From contig CAIIXF020000004.1 of the NCBI GenBank assembly GCA_903813345.2, positions 29,701,986 to 29,765,985 of the forward strand: 64,000 bases of DNA, given 5' to 3'. Within the stretch, counting starts at the first letter, position 1; each line of letters opens with the position of its first letter. Below are positions 1 to 12,800 of the stretch, piece after piece. A program made the position numbers and the translations under genes. The DNA comes from Owenia fusiformis. Its lineage: Eukaryota; Annelida; Polychaeta; Sabellida; Oweniidae. Below the pieces are notes generated by a model. The model worked only from the letters and a program-made list of their open reading frames with translations, was not told where the DNA came from and did not search any database.

Positions 1-389
1 CAAACTAAAACGAGTTGAGGTTAATCCATTGTGCGAAACCTCTCTAATACCAGAGGGGTTATTCATCAAGCTAAATGACCCCTCGGGGCGATATATATGT
101 TATGTTACAGTTACATGTTAATTGTTAAGACTTGAAAGTTAATAATTAAGTTTTTTGCGTTATCTTCCAGATACTTATAATTAGTACACGTTGCTCTCTA
201 TGTTGGCGGTGATGACACGTTCTGCTTTCTTTTCAAGAAGCTGCAGTCTAATCTTTAAATGTATTCAGTTTATTGGTTTTGCATGTTGCATACATATTGA
301 TAAGTGTTGACATTCATAATTTAAAAAAAGGCTTTGTTTTGATTTATTATTACTAACAAGACGGGAACAAACTTTTGTAGGGGATGTTA
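1..389. other. AT-rich non-coding stretch
   Basis: No open reading frame, RNA gene or repeat structure could be supported here. Base composition is AT-rich like the rest of the window. Confidence 0.5.
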
Positions 390-565
390 CAGGCGGGCCC
401 GTAGCCAGCTTTTGGCAAGGGGTTAGTTCGCTTTTTTAAAAATGAGTGTCACATGTTGTCCCAAATTACTTGGAGATCACAAGACAAAGGGCATGATTTT
501 GATTTTGAAAGAACTTTTGGTTGCTCGCATTTACTCAACCCCCCCCCCTCTTGGCTACGGGCCTG
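390..565. repeat. Short TIR element (MITE-like), GGCCCGTAGCCA ends
   Basis: The ends are inverted: the left end reads GGGCCCGTAGCCAG and the right end CTTGGCTACGGGCC, with C- and G-rich runs just inside. About 175 bp, no coding capacity. A degenerate relative may lie at 3723-3888, where the right end reads CCTGGCTACGGTCCTG. Target duplication is not clear, so the superfamily is not assigned. Confidence 0.5.
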
Positions 566-610
566 AGACTACATGTACAGATGTTTATACAACATGATTG
601 TAGATAGAAC

Positions 611-1147
611 CATGGGCTTTCAACTAGAAGGGTAGGCAACTTCCCACATTTCATACATAAACATTGCCATGGGTTTTCAAAATTGGAGAATGTACACATT
701 CCAAGAAAATCTTATTTTGTACTTTTTATTGATGATTAAAATAAATAACTCAAAAATAAAAACATGATCTTCTACATACATCTTGATAATTTAATAAAAA
801 TTGGAATTCATCATAATTATGACAATACAGAAATTGAACATTCTTCCACAAATTATGTTTTTATTGGAATGTGTTCTTGAATAATTACCCACAATGCAAT
901 ACTCAAAGAGAACATCTTGATAACTCTTATTCTTATTGGTCTCTTTTGTTTACTTTTATATGATATTGAATATATTTTATGCTTAAATCATATTAAAAAT
1001 TGATTTTTATTCAAAATAATACTAAAACATATACATTTATCTAATACTTTTTGAAATATTGCCATAAAAGGGAAGCATGTCATTGCTCATTTTGAAGGTC
1101 TCATGTTATTACATAGAGTTGCATACCCTTCTAGTTGAAAGCCCATG
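611..1147. mobile_element. Non-autonomous TIR transposon, 537 bp, 7-bp target duplication
   Basis: Terminal inverted repeats of about 30 bp begin CATGGGCTTTCAACTAGAAG and are almost identical at both ends. The flanks carry the direct repeat ATAGAAC (604-610 and 1148-1154), which fits a 7- to 8-bp target duplication as made by hAT-class transposases. The interior is AT-rich with no ORF. The near-perfect ends suggest fairly recent movement. The hAT assignment is an inference from duplication length only. Confidence 0.7.
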
Positions 1148-1154
1148 ATAGAAC

Positions 1155-4100
1155 GTTCATTATTTTAATAAGCCTAAGCTAAATGCTTTGCTGTGCTTCA
1201 TCAATTACGCTTCCAGTTTCGACCATTTATCTGTATTGATATTATAAGCAAATTGATGTATACTTTAGGCCTAGCGACCGCACCTTCTCCGCCATCACTA
1301 ATGAAAATATAACCATGAGATGGAAGAAATGAGCTTTAAAATATGCTTTTTATTGTGAAGTAAAGGTGAAGTTTCTAGCTCAATTTTGAAGGAAATTGCA
1401 TTGATTTAGTAAAATTCAAAACATATCTTAAAAATATTTTGGCTTGCTAATCGCACCCCCACCCCATTCTGACTGAAAACCGAATTTTTAATTTGAAAGT
1501 TGGCTACGCCCCTGAATTTCCCTTTGTCCCCTTTCATTTATCTTCTGTAAACTTGTTTGAACAAATTAATACCTAGTACTACAAAGATAACTTCATTCGA
1601 AACGCATGTAATTCACTCCAATTATATTTATTTGCATTAGTTAGGGAAAGGGATTTGATTATAAAATTGACGGTGGTTGCGAAGTTGTGATTTGGGAGGG
1701 AGGGGTATACTATACTAAGGTGTTATAAGACCCAATAATTAATATAAACAACTAAACGCCTTCCTGATTGCATCCTAGCTCAACCTGTCCGCCAGTCTAT
1801 CTCGATCGCATTTTATCAATGAATTTATAATTCCTGATTAAACTGACTCTTGATTTTAAAATAGGAATTCTAAATCTGTTACTAGTATTTAAAAGTTGGT
1901 GTCTAGTGTGATACTGGAAAATGGAATACTATATTTTGTATTACTATTCTATCTCGATCTATAGTATATAAATATGGATTTCTAGGTCTACAGGCTGTCA
2001 TTCCCACATGGGCTTCATTGAAACATACGACATTGCAAAGTTTATCCATTTCAAACAAGCCAGGAAAACAGATAACTAGTCTTGCATCAGGCCCCGCAAA
2101 TGTCCCATTTTCTCTCGGGAAATACATACATATCAGAGACAAATTTCATAGCCAGAGGGCAAAAATTCAAAATCGATATAGAATCTAAAAAGGATAAAAT
2201 GTCCCCCCGAATACGGTACCTACATGTACGTAGGTAATTAAATCTAATATTTCATAGTTCCCGCATAATAAGCATAAAACTTTCATTTACCGCTGTATCG
2301 AAATTCACGTGATCCCTTATTGAAGTTTTACTAAATAATTGAGTTTGATCATTTAATGTTGTTGGATAGAATATTAGGCTGAAAAGAATCAAAGTTTTAG
2401 CCCATGTCTGAGCGAATGGTATAAATTCACATAGTTCTGATTACAATGAGAATTCTAAAAAATTTCCTGTCATTTCCTTTACTCTACGTTTATAATCACG
2501 TATCATGCTTATTAACTAGATCAATACAGACTCGATTTCCTTTGCCCACCATCAACATTGTTATGTAATGACGGGAAACAGTCACTGTAATCTTCTAATC
2601 AGCCGTTTGTTTTTATTGTAATTAGGAAACTAGATAATTTTGATTTCGTATTGTTTCAATGAACAAAAAGCACATTAGTTCAGCATTTCAAGGAAGGGGG
2701 AGGGGTGTAAACAATTACTGACTGTCAAGTACATGTATCTCTCACGAGGCCCTATTTCCCCAACCCTCCACTCATGCATACGCCTATCATATGTTGGATA
2801 GGGAAATATATAACATTCCAACAGATACTGTCTGGACCTCCTACCCTTTTACACCGGGTCTCTTCTTGAACCCCTCCCATATTCCAATGTTTCTCGAAAC
2901 TGCTCATGTAAACTTTGTAAGGCAATGCAGGGTTTGCTACGGGTGTGACTTGCAATGTATAACTTACTTGTATTTGTATAAGAAATAAAAACAAATAAAC
3001 AAACATAAAAACTTGTGCTCATAATAAATACGGTGATAAGCAACAAAACGTCAAAATAAAATTTTGAAGTTTCAAAAACAGCCATGCACTACCCTGCATT
3101 TTAGCTGAAATTGAGTTTATTCCAAATAACTTATGTAACGAAATGGAAATGATTCGAAAAATAACAATTCGATGAACATTTCACAATGAAGCAAACAAAA
3201 CCAGATAGTAAAGAATTATTCTAATTTAAACCGACGTGAAACCTCAACCCTAAAGACACTGGTGATATTTGAAAGACTAATTTCTTAATCTAATTTCAAC
3301 AAAACAAATCAAAACTTAAACAGGTTGACGGTCGTTGTAGTTTATAGACCATGCTATTGCTAACATGTAACCATGTTACATAACATGCATTTGACCATGT
3401 TTAAGTTTAAACATTTTATTTACGGCTTATTTAAAACATGCAAACGGGTGTATTTACTGGAGGAATATGTTAGAAAATATATTTTAAGTGTATTCATGCC
3501 TGCAATCATCGCTGGTAAGACCTGAAAAACAACTTCTTAAAATACAAACATAATTCACTGCACTGCTGTATACGTCTACCTGCTCTCAAATCTAATAATG
3601 AAACGAAAAAATAATGCATGCCAAACTTTTATCTATTGTAATATTATCTATGGTTATTTCAAAGTTTTACTCTTGCATCAAGCAACTGTGCCATTTCCCC
3701 AATACAATATGGGATAAACCTTTCAGGCCCACTGTCAGGATGTATCAAGAGAGTGAGTTCACTTTTAAAGAAATTCCAAGGGGTTCACTTTTGACAACTC
3801 TGACCAAAAAATGACCAAAATCATTTGAAAATTGCTAAAAATGGTGAAAACTCCGACCCCCGGACACTCCCTGGCTACGGTCCTGTCTTTAAGGGCTAAC
3901 ACTTTACTTGAGGCAAGATGTATAAACTTGAACTCCCTGGGCTATAACTTGAAGAACGGCGTATTGTTCTTCAAACTGGACTTGAAATCTCAATTGTCAC
4001 TGCTTGTGTGTCATACTCATTGGCACCTGCAAAACAGAATGATATAATAAGAATAACATCATGATGATATCAGTTCATTTGGAGCCTTAAATATTAAACA

Positions 4101-4620
4101 AGGCATAAACATGAAAAATGTCACCACCCGCCATTTGTTACAGACGCTGAACGCCGACCCCAGACGCTAAACACCGTACACAAAAAAGTTGGAGACTTAA
4201 ACAATATGTGACCACTTTTGGTGGTGACATAAAAAGGGGAAGTCCCGTCTAAATAAAACTCCTGGTTTCAATTTTTTTGTAAACATACACCATTGCATGT
4301 TGATGGTTGTCATGACCTGCAGGTCACGATGACAAATGAATGTTACGTTGTCAATAGAATATAGCGTTTGACCATCTCTGTTCATAAAAATGAGTTGATA
4401 GAAATTCAAGTAACGTGTACCAAGTTCATTTTATCACAGACTACAACTATTGATTCCAAATCTGGTTCACTGAACGGCTCAATAATTAGTAGTGAAGCGT
4501 ATTTTATAGAGTCAGTAGTCTGGTGGCATTTTAGAAATCCCGCGTTCGAACACTTATAATACTCCTAGATCTTAATATAACAATACAGTTTTTGCAATAC
4601 GTTGTTTTTATTCACCTGTA
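1155..4620. other. AT-rich non-coding stretch
   Basis: Only short chance reading frames occur. None has a recognisable domain, coherent splice context or codon pattern. A degenerate 165-bp inverted-repeat element may occupy 3723-3888. Nothing else is supported. Confidence 0.5.
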
Positions 4621-4745
4621 GACGCACCTGGTGATCGGAAAATATGAACGGATCGGAGGGGGTGGGGTTGAAGATTTGTTGAATTTTCTATCAAAAATGG
4701 GCTGACCCCCCTCCTCTGTTCATTTTGTCCGATCGCTGGGCGTGA
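4621..4745. repeat. Small fold-back element
   Basis: The left side (GCACCTGGTGATCGGA, then a G-rich run) pairs with the right side (C-rich run, then TCCGATCGCTGGGCGTG), giving an imperfect hairpin of about 125 bp. No coding capacity. It is probably a MITE remnant. Confidence 0.5.
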
Positions 4746-5837
4746 TAGATAATGTATTGAACGTTTTTTATGTGTTTCTTATTGAACGAAATGTGTATTT
4801 AGGACTAATGTAATTCATAATAAATACAAGTATTTCAAGAATTGCCATACTGCACATAAAACGGGTAGCCGTAGCTTCTTCACTGATGTACGATATACTA
4901 CATGTACTTAAAAAAGTTTTGTTGCGACTAATAAAACAGATCATCTTTAATGTAAAAATAACAGGTGCACTTCATATAATCAATTTTAGATACTGTATTT
5001 AGTAATATTATGAATCCCAAACACAACGCATTAATTAAATGCATGTTTAAGTGTCAATTAGCCTATTAGAATAAATATATTAAAACTATTATGAACAGAT
5101 AATTCATTGATATGTATTTATTCAACTCTAATGGGCTTTTCTCTTTTAACTGCTACATGGCTCTCGATTTACAGATTTACAGATTTCGAGCCATCAAAGT
5201 CAGATTGTTGATTAGGGGGAGCCCTTATCCTCAATTAAAAAATAATATTGGTAAGGAAGTCGGACATGTTTGATACAATTTCTCATCTCTTTTCTGCTTT
5301 TAAATTAACTGACTTGAATCACAATTTATGATCATTGCATCAGATCTAAAAATATCAATATTGTACTCACTGGTTTTGTGATCCAAAGGTAGTTTTTTTC
5401 GTATAACAAATATATGATTTGTGTGTTTTTTTATGAAAAATAACATGCTCCCCGCAGGTGACAAATATTTCGACCACAGCCGTGATACTGTTTTATTTAA
5501 CTCGTATTTGAAAACAGATTGCGGAGAGACTGAATTGTTCATTTTCTTTTAAAAAATATACGACTGAAAACTTACTTCGTCAAATTTTGGCTCTTGCTAT
5601 CCCCCCAGCCCCCGGATACTTTCCAAAATAAAAATAAATTAACGCCATTAAATCTTTTCAATTATTCCAAAACACGATGGATATTAATATTACGTTTTTA
5701 ATCATAAGCTAATAATGTCCGATAACACATGCAGATGAAATAACAAAAATGACATAAACCTATATAAGTATTTAGTTTAATCATCAGTTTGTTTATTATT
5801 ATATTTTATCACTCATACCGCTGAAAGTATTTTTACG

Positions 5838-6060
5838 TTGTTTCAATGCCGATCGGAGATCTGTTCATACAGTATGTTTAGTACAGTACAGTGTGTGCCG
5901 ATCGATCCCGCCGACTGGGAGTTCAAATTAAACGCCGATAGACGCGTCGATGGTCACTCAGCGAGCCGAAAGGCATGCCGATCGGCGAGCCTACCGGCGA
6001 CATCTCGGCGGGCCGATCGCTCGCGCCTAGGCGCGTGCCGATGTGATTTCAGGCATGATC
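5838..6060. other. CpG- and GC-rich patch with repeated GCCGATCG-type words
   Basis: In an AT-rich neighbourhood this ~220-bp patch is GC-rich, dense in CpG and repeats words such as GCCGATCG, GCCGATAG and GCCGATGTG. Short palindromic words around AGTACAGTAC and CAGTACTGT lie near its two sides. An open frame crosses it, but the translation is low-complexity Arg/Ser/Ala and is not credible as protein. It could be an inserted degenerate repeat or an unmethylated regulatory patch. Confidence 0.4.
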
Positions 6061-6468
6061 AGTACTGTAGCTCTGATATTATGAGGAGAATTTTGTTATC
6101 TGAGCTCATCTGATTGAAAGAGTTACAATTTTCATGAGTCGACCGCATAAGTCTGATAGTCATCCTTCTTCAAAGGACTTCATTTATTCTTAAATTCATA
6201 TATAAAACAACCTTGCACCTAGGATGCTGATGGTTATCGTGTAATTATTCGCCTTAATGTGCATTTCATTATAGACTTTGTATAATTTTTTTCAATTTCA
6301 ATTTATTTATAATTCCTAGGTATTGATATAATTACAAAAGTATGCCTTTGTTAACTTAATAACATTAGCGGCATAGTAGATTAAGAAATTAAAAACAACA
6401 ATTAATGTTTAATGTTATGTATTCATCTTATTTGCATAAACATCTCAGCATTGAGCAATATTTAGCCA

Positions 6469-6811
6469 TTATGTCCCTATCATTGAATATATGCCTGAAG
6501 TCTGACGTCAATATAGCCCGAGCTTGCGAGGGTTATATTGACGACAGACTGAAGGCATATATTCAATGATACGGACATAATTGATGTATTACATACCTAA
6601 AGTACATTAACATAACATTTCATAAAGATAATATGTTGAAATACATAAAAAAGATCAAAATTTTACACGATTCCAGTCTAAATCACTTTGTTTACATGTT
6701 ATGACGTCATAAGGTTGTCATGGTAAAAAAGTTTGGCGGCTATACAGGAATATATAGCCGACCTTCAGCTCCATTGACTTCCATACAAATGCTTCGCTAG
6801 GTATGTAATAC
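6469..6811. repeat. Fold-back elements just upstream of a host exon
   Basis: 6469-6515 and 6533-6581 are near-perfect inverted arms around a loop containing AGCCCGAGCTTGCGAGGG. Directly after, GTATTACATACCT (6586) is inverted as AGGTATGTAATAC (6799-6811), bounding a second ~225-bp segment. Both look like MITE-type insertions. They end about 85 bp before the acceptor of the first host exon seen. Confidence 0.6.
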
Positions 6812-6897
6812 TACCAAATAGACTAACTCGTGTGTTAACACTCTGAACATTCGTAAATGTTTTCCATTAATATTTTTCTTTATGTATTGTTACACAG

Positions 6898-9800
6898 GTA
6901 GCTGCATTCAGTTGGACGTAGAGGAAGCGGGACATCCTAAGAGAAGTAAGTTTCCATAACCTCATACATTCTGTACATATATGTGTTTTCCGAATTCCAT
7001 GGTGTCAGTCCTCAAAGTACCAAGACTATATTAAGACCGTATTATTGTGGGGTATACCAAGATACTGAGAGAACTGTGTTTGCACTTAGATTGCAATACC
7101 GTATCATGAATGATACTATAGTCCAAAATAGAAATTTTTTTGCAAGTTCATTCCAAGAATATGATATGAATATTTTGTTATCTTCGTTAATTTCAGGTGT
7201 GCATCAAGCCTCTGAACCAATACCAAGTGAGTGAGTTTTAGTTATACTGGATAATATGTCATATCGATCACTTTTCAAACATGATTGTTCATGATAAACG
7301 TACACGTAAATACTAAATATGATCACATTTCTATATGTTACATGCATCGCTCAGCCTCTGTGTTTTCTTCGATTGTATACGCTGCTCTAGTATTATATCA
7401 TTCTAAATCCATCCAACACTGTTTTGAGAAAACAGGGATAGAAACTTGAACATAATAAATATATATGCTAATTCAAATTATATTGGTTTATAGACTCGAA
7501 GTTGGCAATGTTAGGCAGAGACATTACATTTTATGTTATTAGTAATCTATGGACTGAAATGTTTCCCCTTGTTCATTTTTTAAAAATCTGGTATATGGAG
7601 ATAGAACATTTTCGCACCGGATTGTGATCAAGCTGTTAATAAAATGGACATAGAACATCTGTTAAAATTGATGATAACCCCCTAGATGCTTATTCTCAGA
7701 TTATGAAGCAGCCAAGCCCCTCCCCCACCCATTATGGTTGATCAAGAGTTTATAATAACTGTTAAAAACCATTTATGAATTGGTTTTGACATAAAGAGAA
7801 AATTACCTCTAGGCATCAATTAAAATCTAGATGGATCTGTTATGCACTAAGGTTCTATCTCCAAAATGTCAATTTTATGATACCTAATAATGTAACTATT
7901 TGATAGATTTCCATTAAAATAACACAGCAATACATACAATTGTCTTTTATGATAATTTAGGATTCATCAAATGAACAAATCATTTTGTAATATTAGAGAA
8001 ATTAAATGAATTGAGAAAAATAAGAAGACTCACTTTTACAATATCCATCATTTTCTTTGCAAGTCACATGACAGAATCTGAGCATTTTCATTGGACAGAA
8101 CAGAACATGGAACATTATAAAAGCAAGGGGCCAATGTTAAATAGCACTTGGAACATTATGCATGTAAGATACTGATATTTAGAGGGCAGTTAGAACTTAG
8201 GAGGGAAGTGAACTGATTTGATATTTTATAAAAATGGTAGTTAGAACATTATAGTACTAGAGCAGCGATATATACACCATTTCACTCAGCAGTCCATCAA
8301 TAGTATCATAGATAAAGTCATATTTATTTAAATTCGGTGATGTAACATTACATGTTCGTTTTTTTTCAGAGAAACATAGAGTAGACGCAACACAGAACGC
8401 TATAGATCTGGGAAAAAAACAGGTTGACCTCCTGGAGGAACTATTGGAAGAAGTGTACGTACTTTTGATTGAACATATTATACACGATATGAATGTGACT
8501 TTTATGAATATTTTCACTCTACCCTACCCCTATACTGGAATCCGAATCTGAACTTTTCCGTATCGTTAATTCAATTGTTAATTTACGGATTTGTCTTATA
8601 TCTAGATAAAGCCAAATCTGAACTTTTCCGTATATTTATAAAACATGGTAAATTTACGATTATTCCGTATATTTCTAGGACACCTATTTACCTGTCCTAA
8701 ATTTACGATTTTCCGTATATCGCAATCCGGGTCTCATTGACGTAATCAAAATAGCGGAACGCAGGTACTCTGCCTTGGGATGACCATACGACAGGTATGC
8801 TGAGGTTTAACGCAATCATTCGAGAAAGACGGAGGTTGAAGAGGGATTCCATATACAAACCTTTATCAAGGACAAACACTGTTGAATTCTTGAATAGATT
8901 CGAGGAAGATGAATGCGTAAAGCGCTTTCGGCTCAGCAAAGATTTTTTATTTGGAGAAGGCCATTGGGGATCGCTGGGAAAGAAAAACCACCGATCCCAG
9001 AAATCTGTCTCTTATAATTCAGGTACATGTGCTAACAGTCATACTGGAACATCCCGACAACGGTAAAGTCAGATACCGTCGTTGTCAAAAATGGTGGACC
9101 ATTTTACGTCTGTGGGGGATGCCATGGGAGTGAGTGCATCAAGTGTTGCTCGGGCAGTGACTGATGTGATTTCTGGCTTGGTAACTATAGCTCCAACACA
9201 TATTAGATTCCTGAATTCGGAGCAAGAGATTCAAGAGGTACGGCTTTTATAATAATAAGTCAATACTGAAAAACCCAAATCGTCGGATGAAATACCCAGT
9301 ATGAAAATAAAATCACGCCGGTTTATTGTTGCCTCACCCAATCCAAGCACTTTATTTTTATTTTTAATTAACAAGTTTTCAAACATTTTGGATACTAAAC
9401 TGTTCTCTAAATATCAATGAAGTTCAACATAAATTCTCATTGTAGGCGCATGAATACTGGTACTCATTCGCCGAATTCCCAGGTGTGCTTGGACCGATCG
9501 ACGGGGTGCATATGCTGTTAACAAACGCAAACCTTGGTGACGACGAGGCAGCGTACGTTAATCGTAAAGGATGGCACTCCATAAACACTATGCTTATCGG
9601 CGGGTCGAGGCATACCATCGCATATGTAAGTGCACGATGGCCAGGTCGGGCTCACGACAACACCATTTACCAGCAGTCCGGACTGGCCAACGAGTTAAAT
9701 GGACCAACTTATATCAACAAAGGGTACTTGTTGGGCGTTTCGGGGTATGCTCAGCATGACAAAATGATGACGCCTATTAGGGATGATGGAAACCTCACAA

Positions 9801-12800
9801 GGTTCCAAAGCCGCTACAATAGGAAGCACAAATGCACACGGTACGTTATTGAGCAAATCAATGGAATACTTAAAAACCGTACGAGGTGCTTACATAAATC
9901 AAGGGGGTTGCCCTTTTCGCCTCCAAAGGCATGCGACACTATAGTGGCATGCGTGGTTGTTCATAATTTAGCAACGCTAGCAAACATTCCTGTTCTCGAT
10001 GACGAACAGCTAGATGACGAGGATAATGAACCTATCGATAATGAGGATGATGATGAGCTCAACAGGTTTGATGCCCCTGTCAACGATGGCAGCAGGAACA
10101 ACTTAGTTCAAGTGGCATTCAGCTACTAAGCAGAGGCCTTATTCACAAAGCATCGCAATTTAAATGCGATTGCTATTGCTATGCGATTGCGACATCGCAA
10201 TTTTGGCACGGTATTCACAATGACAAGATATCGCAATCGCGTAGCAATAGCAATCGCATTTAGGATAGCAGTGTGTTAGCAGCTTTACTGTAACAAATAA
10301 AGCAAACATAGGCTGGTTGAAATGGTATTTAATTGATTTACGACTGTCCGTGGAGTTAATAATAAAAACAAAGATTAAATAAAATAAAATTGTTGTGTTT
10401 AAATGATTTAATAGACCCAACATCCATTTATTTGAGTAGTTTATTTCTATCCCAAGATATATTTCTAAATTCTATTTTGATGGGTATGGGAGGGGACCCG
10501 CTCAACCCTCTCAAAATTATATCTTCTAGGAACTTAGTTTATGTTAGCTGTTTCCAATAATCGTTCCATCAATCCCCTTCGTTGCCCCAAATCGTTCACT
10601 CCTCCGTATTTTTACAATTTACTCTTTATCTATTAACCCTTTTACTGCCATAGGGCCGATTGGGCCGATGGCAAAAACAATGGCGCTATATTGCCAAGAA
10701 ATCGGCCCAAAACTGTTGTTTTGTAGGTCAGAAATATCCTAACGAAATTCAGTTTCATGAAAAAACGTTTTCACTATTAGGTCTTGTAAGTAACAGACGA
10801 TGGTGCATCTGGTTTGTAACTCTAATTTTTCACGCACATCCGAGACGCTGGTACCGTCTTATACACAAGAAAAACACATTAAACCAAGTCCAATATGAAA
10901 TCGGCCCAATATCGGCCAAAACTAATTTTTTGTAAACATAATAAAAGTGAATAAATTTGAGCGAGACACTATTGATATACAAACTTTTTGTCACTGTTAG
11001 TTTAAAAGTTGATTTCCAATATCAAAGCAGCGTTTCTGAGACGCTGACTAATATGTTAATGCATAGATAAATAATAGAATAACTCATTAAAATATGCCAA
11101 AAATACATGTATAAATTAACAGAAAACAAAAGAAAATAATTATGCGATCTTTTTGTACTTAGATTGAAATCGTAAAGTAATATCAATGCGTATGCTTTTA
11201 CCTTAACCTACTACGTTATGAAGACGTTGTGTTATTTTTCGGATAATGAATGTAAGGAGGAACATTACGCGTTTCCCTTAAAACATATCTGCGTTCAGAA
11301 AATGATGCTTACTTATCTGTTATCATTTACTTAATTAAACCCATTGCGCATATTTCAAAAAACTGTAAATAGACAACATTTAGGCCCACATGGTATTATT
11401 TCGTGAATAGGAGGTTCGATTAGGATTCCTGTCATAAATGATTGAAATACACGATATTTGATTTTCTATACCAGTGCAGTGTGAGACGTTGTATGTAAAG
11501 CCTGGGTCACAACTGACCGTACAAGCTCGTATGGGTGGTTTACGGGCAGAAAAATGGGAAAACTTGGAAAAAACGCACACACTCGTGCGAAATTTCGAGT
11601 TTGCAGACAGCACTTTAAAGCCGTAGGCCGAATGGATTTTGATAATGCCTATAGTTTACAGTTGCGGACATTTTTTAAAGAGACAGTCCAACTGCTGTAC
11701 ACAATGTTCAGATGATACAGCGATGAACAGGATCATACACTATACATTGTATGTTAATTCATAGTCAACTTATTGTATACGATTTTACAAATAAAATGTT
11801 TCTTTTGTATGTGTTGTTTTATAGAGTTTACCGAAAGGAAATGAAAGTTCTTAAAACTTTTAATTTTCACATAAAACACAAAACGATATATTTTATTAGA
11901 AATTTGTTCAGTGCAGAAAACGAAGCCCTTTGAGTATAGTCTGATAGTATATATGTAGTTTGACTACTCCCGAGCTGTAAAATCTGAAAAACTGACGTTG
12001 AAGTAGAAAGTGGCAACTAATCTGATTGTTTTATCTACCTTTTATCTTCGTATTTGTTACTTGAAATTGAACCAAATGAAGAACAAAAAGTAGAGAACTT
12101 AGGGACTATAGGACCCAGCGTTCAATATAGGTCTTATATGTCTCAAAAGTATATTAGTATTGAAATAATACCCTGCTGCCAACCATTTATTTCGTGCCCT
12201 TACACTCTTTGTCCATTCTTTCTTTGGCATAGCCGAGTTCCATAACCCCGGGGAAATGTTTCGTTCGGTGCAGATTATTAATTGCCTGTCCAATTTAAAG
12301 GTCCTTGTCTGGGTCCTGTTAGTGGGTTTATTTGTGAAACAAATAATACTGAGAATGTGGAAGTAATTGGTGCGTAAAGGTGAAAACTTTCTTCAACGGG
12401 CATTTAATATTTCTGTTTGTCTATGTCTATTTTGCATGCATATTTTACACTAAATAATTTAAAATTAGTTTCAAACTTTTCAAACTTTTCGCGGCTTTTT
12501 TCCACTAAAAAGTGATGTCATACAGGGCAACGCCCTCACTTCCCAGAATTCATTTCGAAAAACAAGATGGATCTTATAGAATATTTAGATCTTGGCGAAG
12601 ATATACGGGATGAAGATGAGGTTGCAGATGACAATGAAAGTGGTATCAGCGATATCGAGGAAGAGCATAGCATAGATTCTGGATCTGAAAATGGTGATGA
12701 TGACGATGATGATGTTGATGTTGATGATGATGACGATGATGAAAATGAGGAGGAAGAATGGATGCGTGTGGAGCATGAACCAGGGCCCCCAGTCAGGCAG

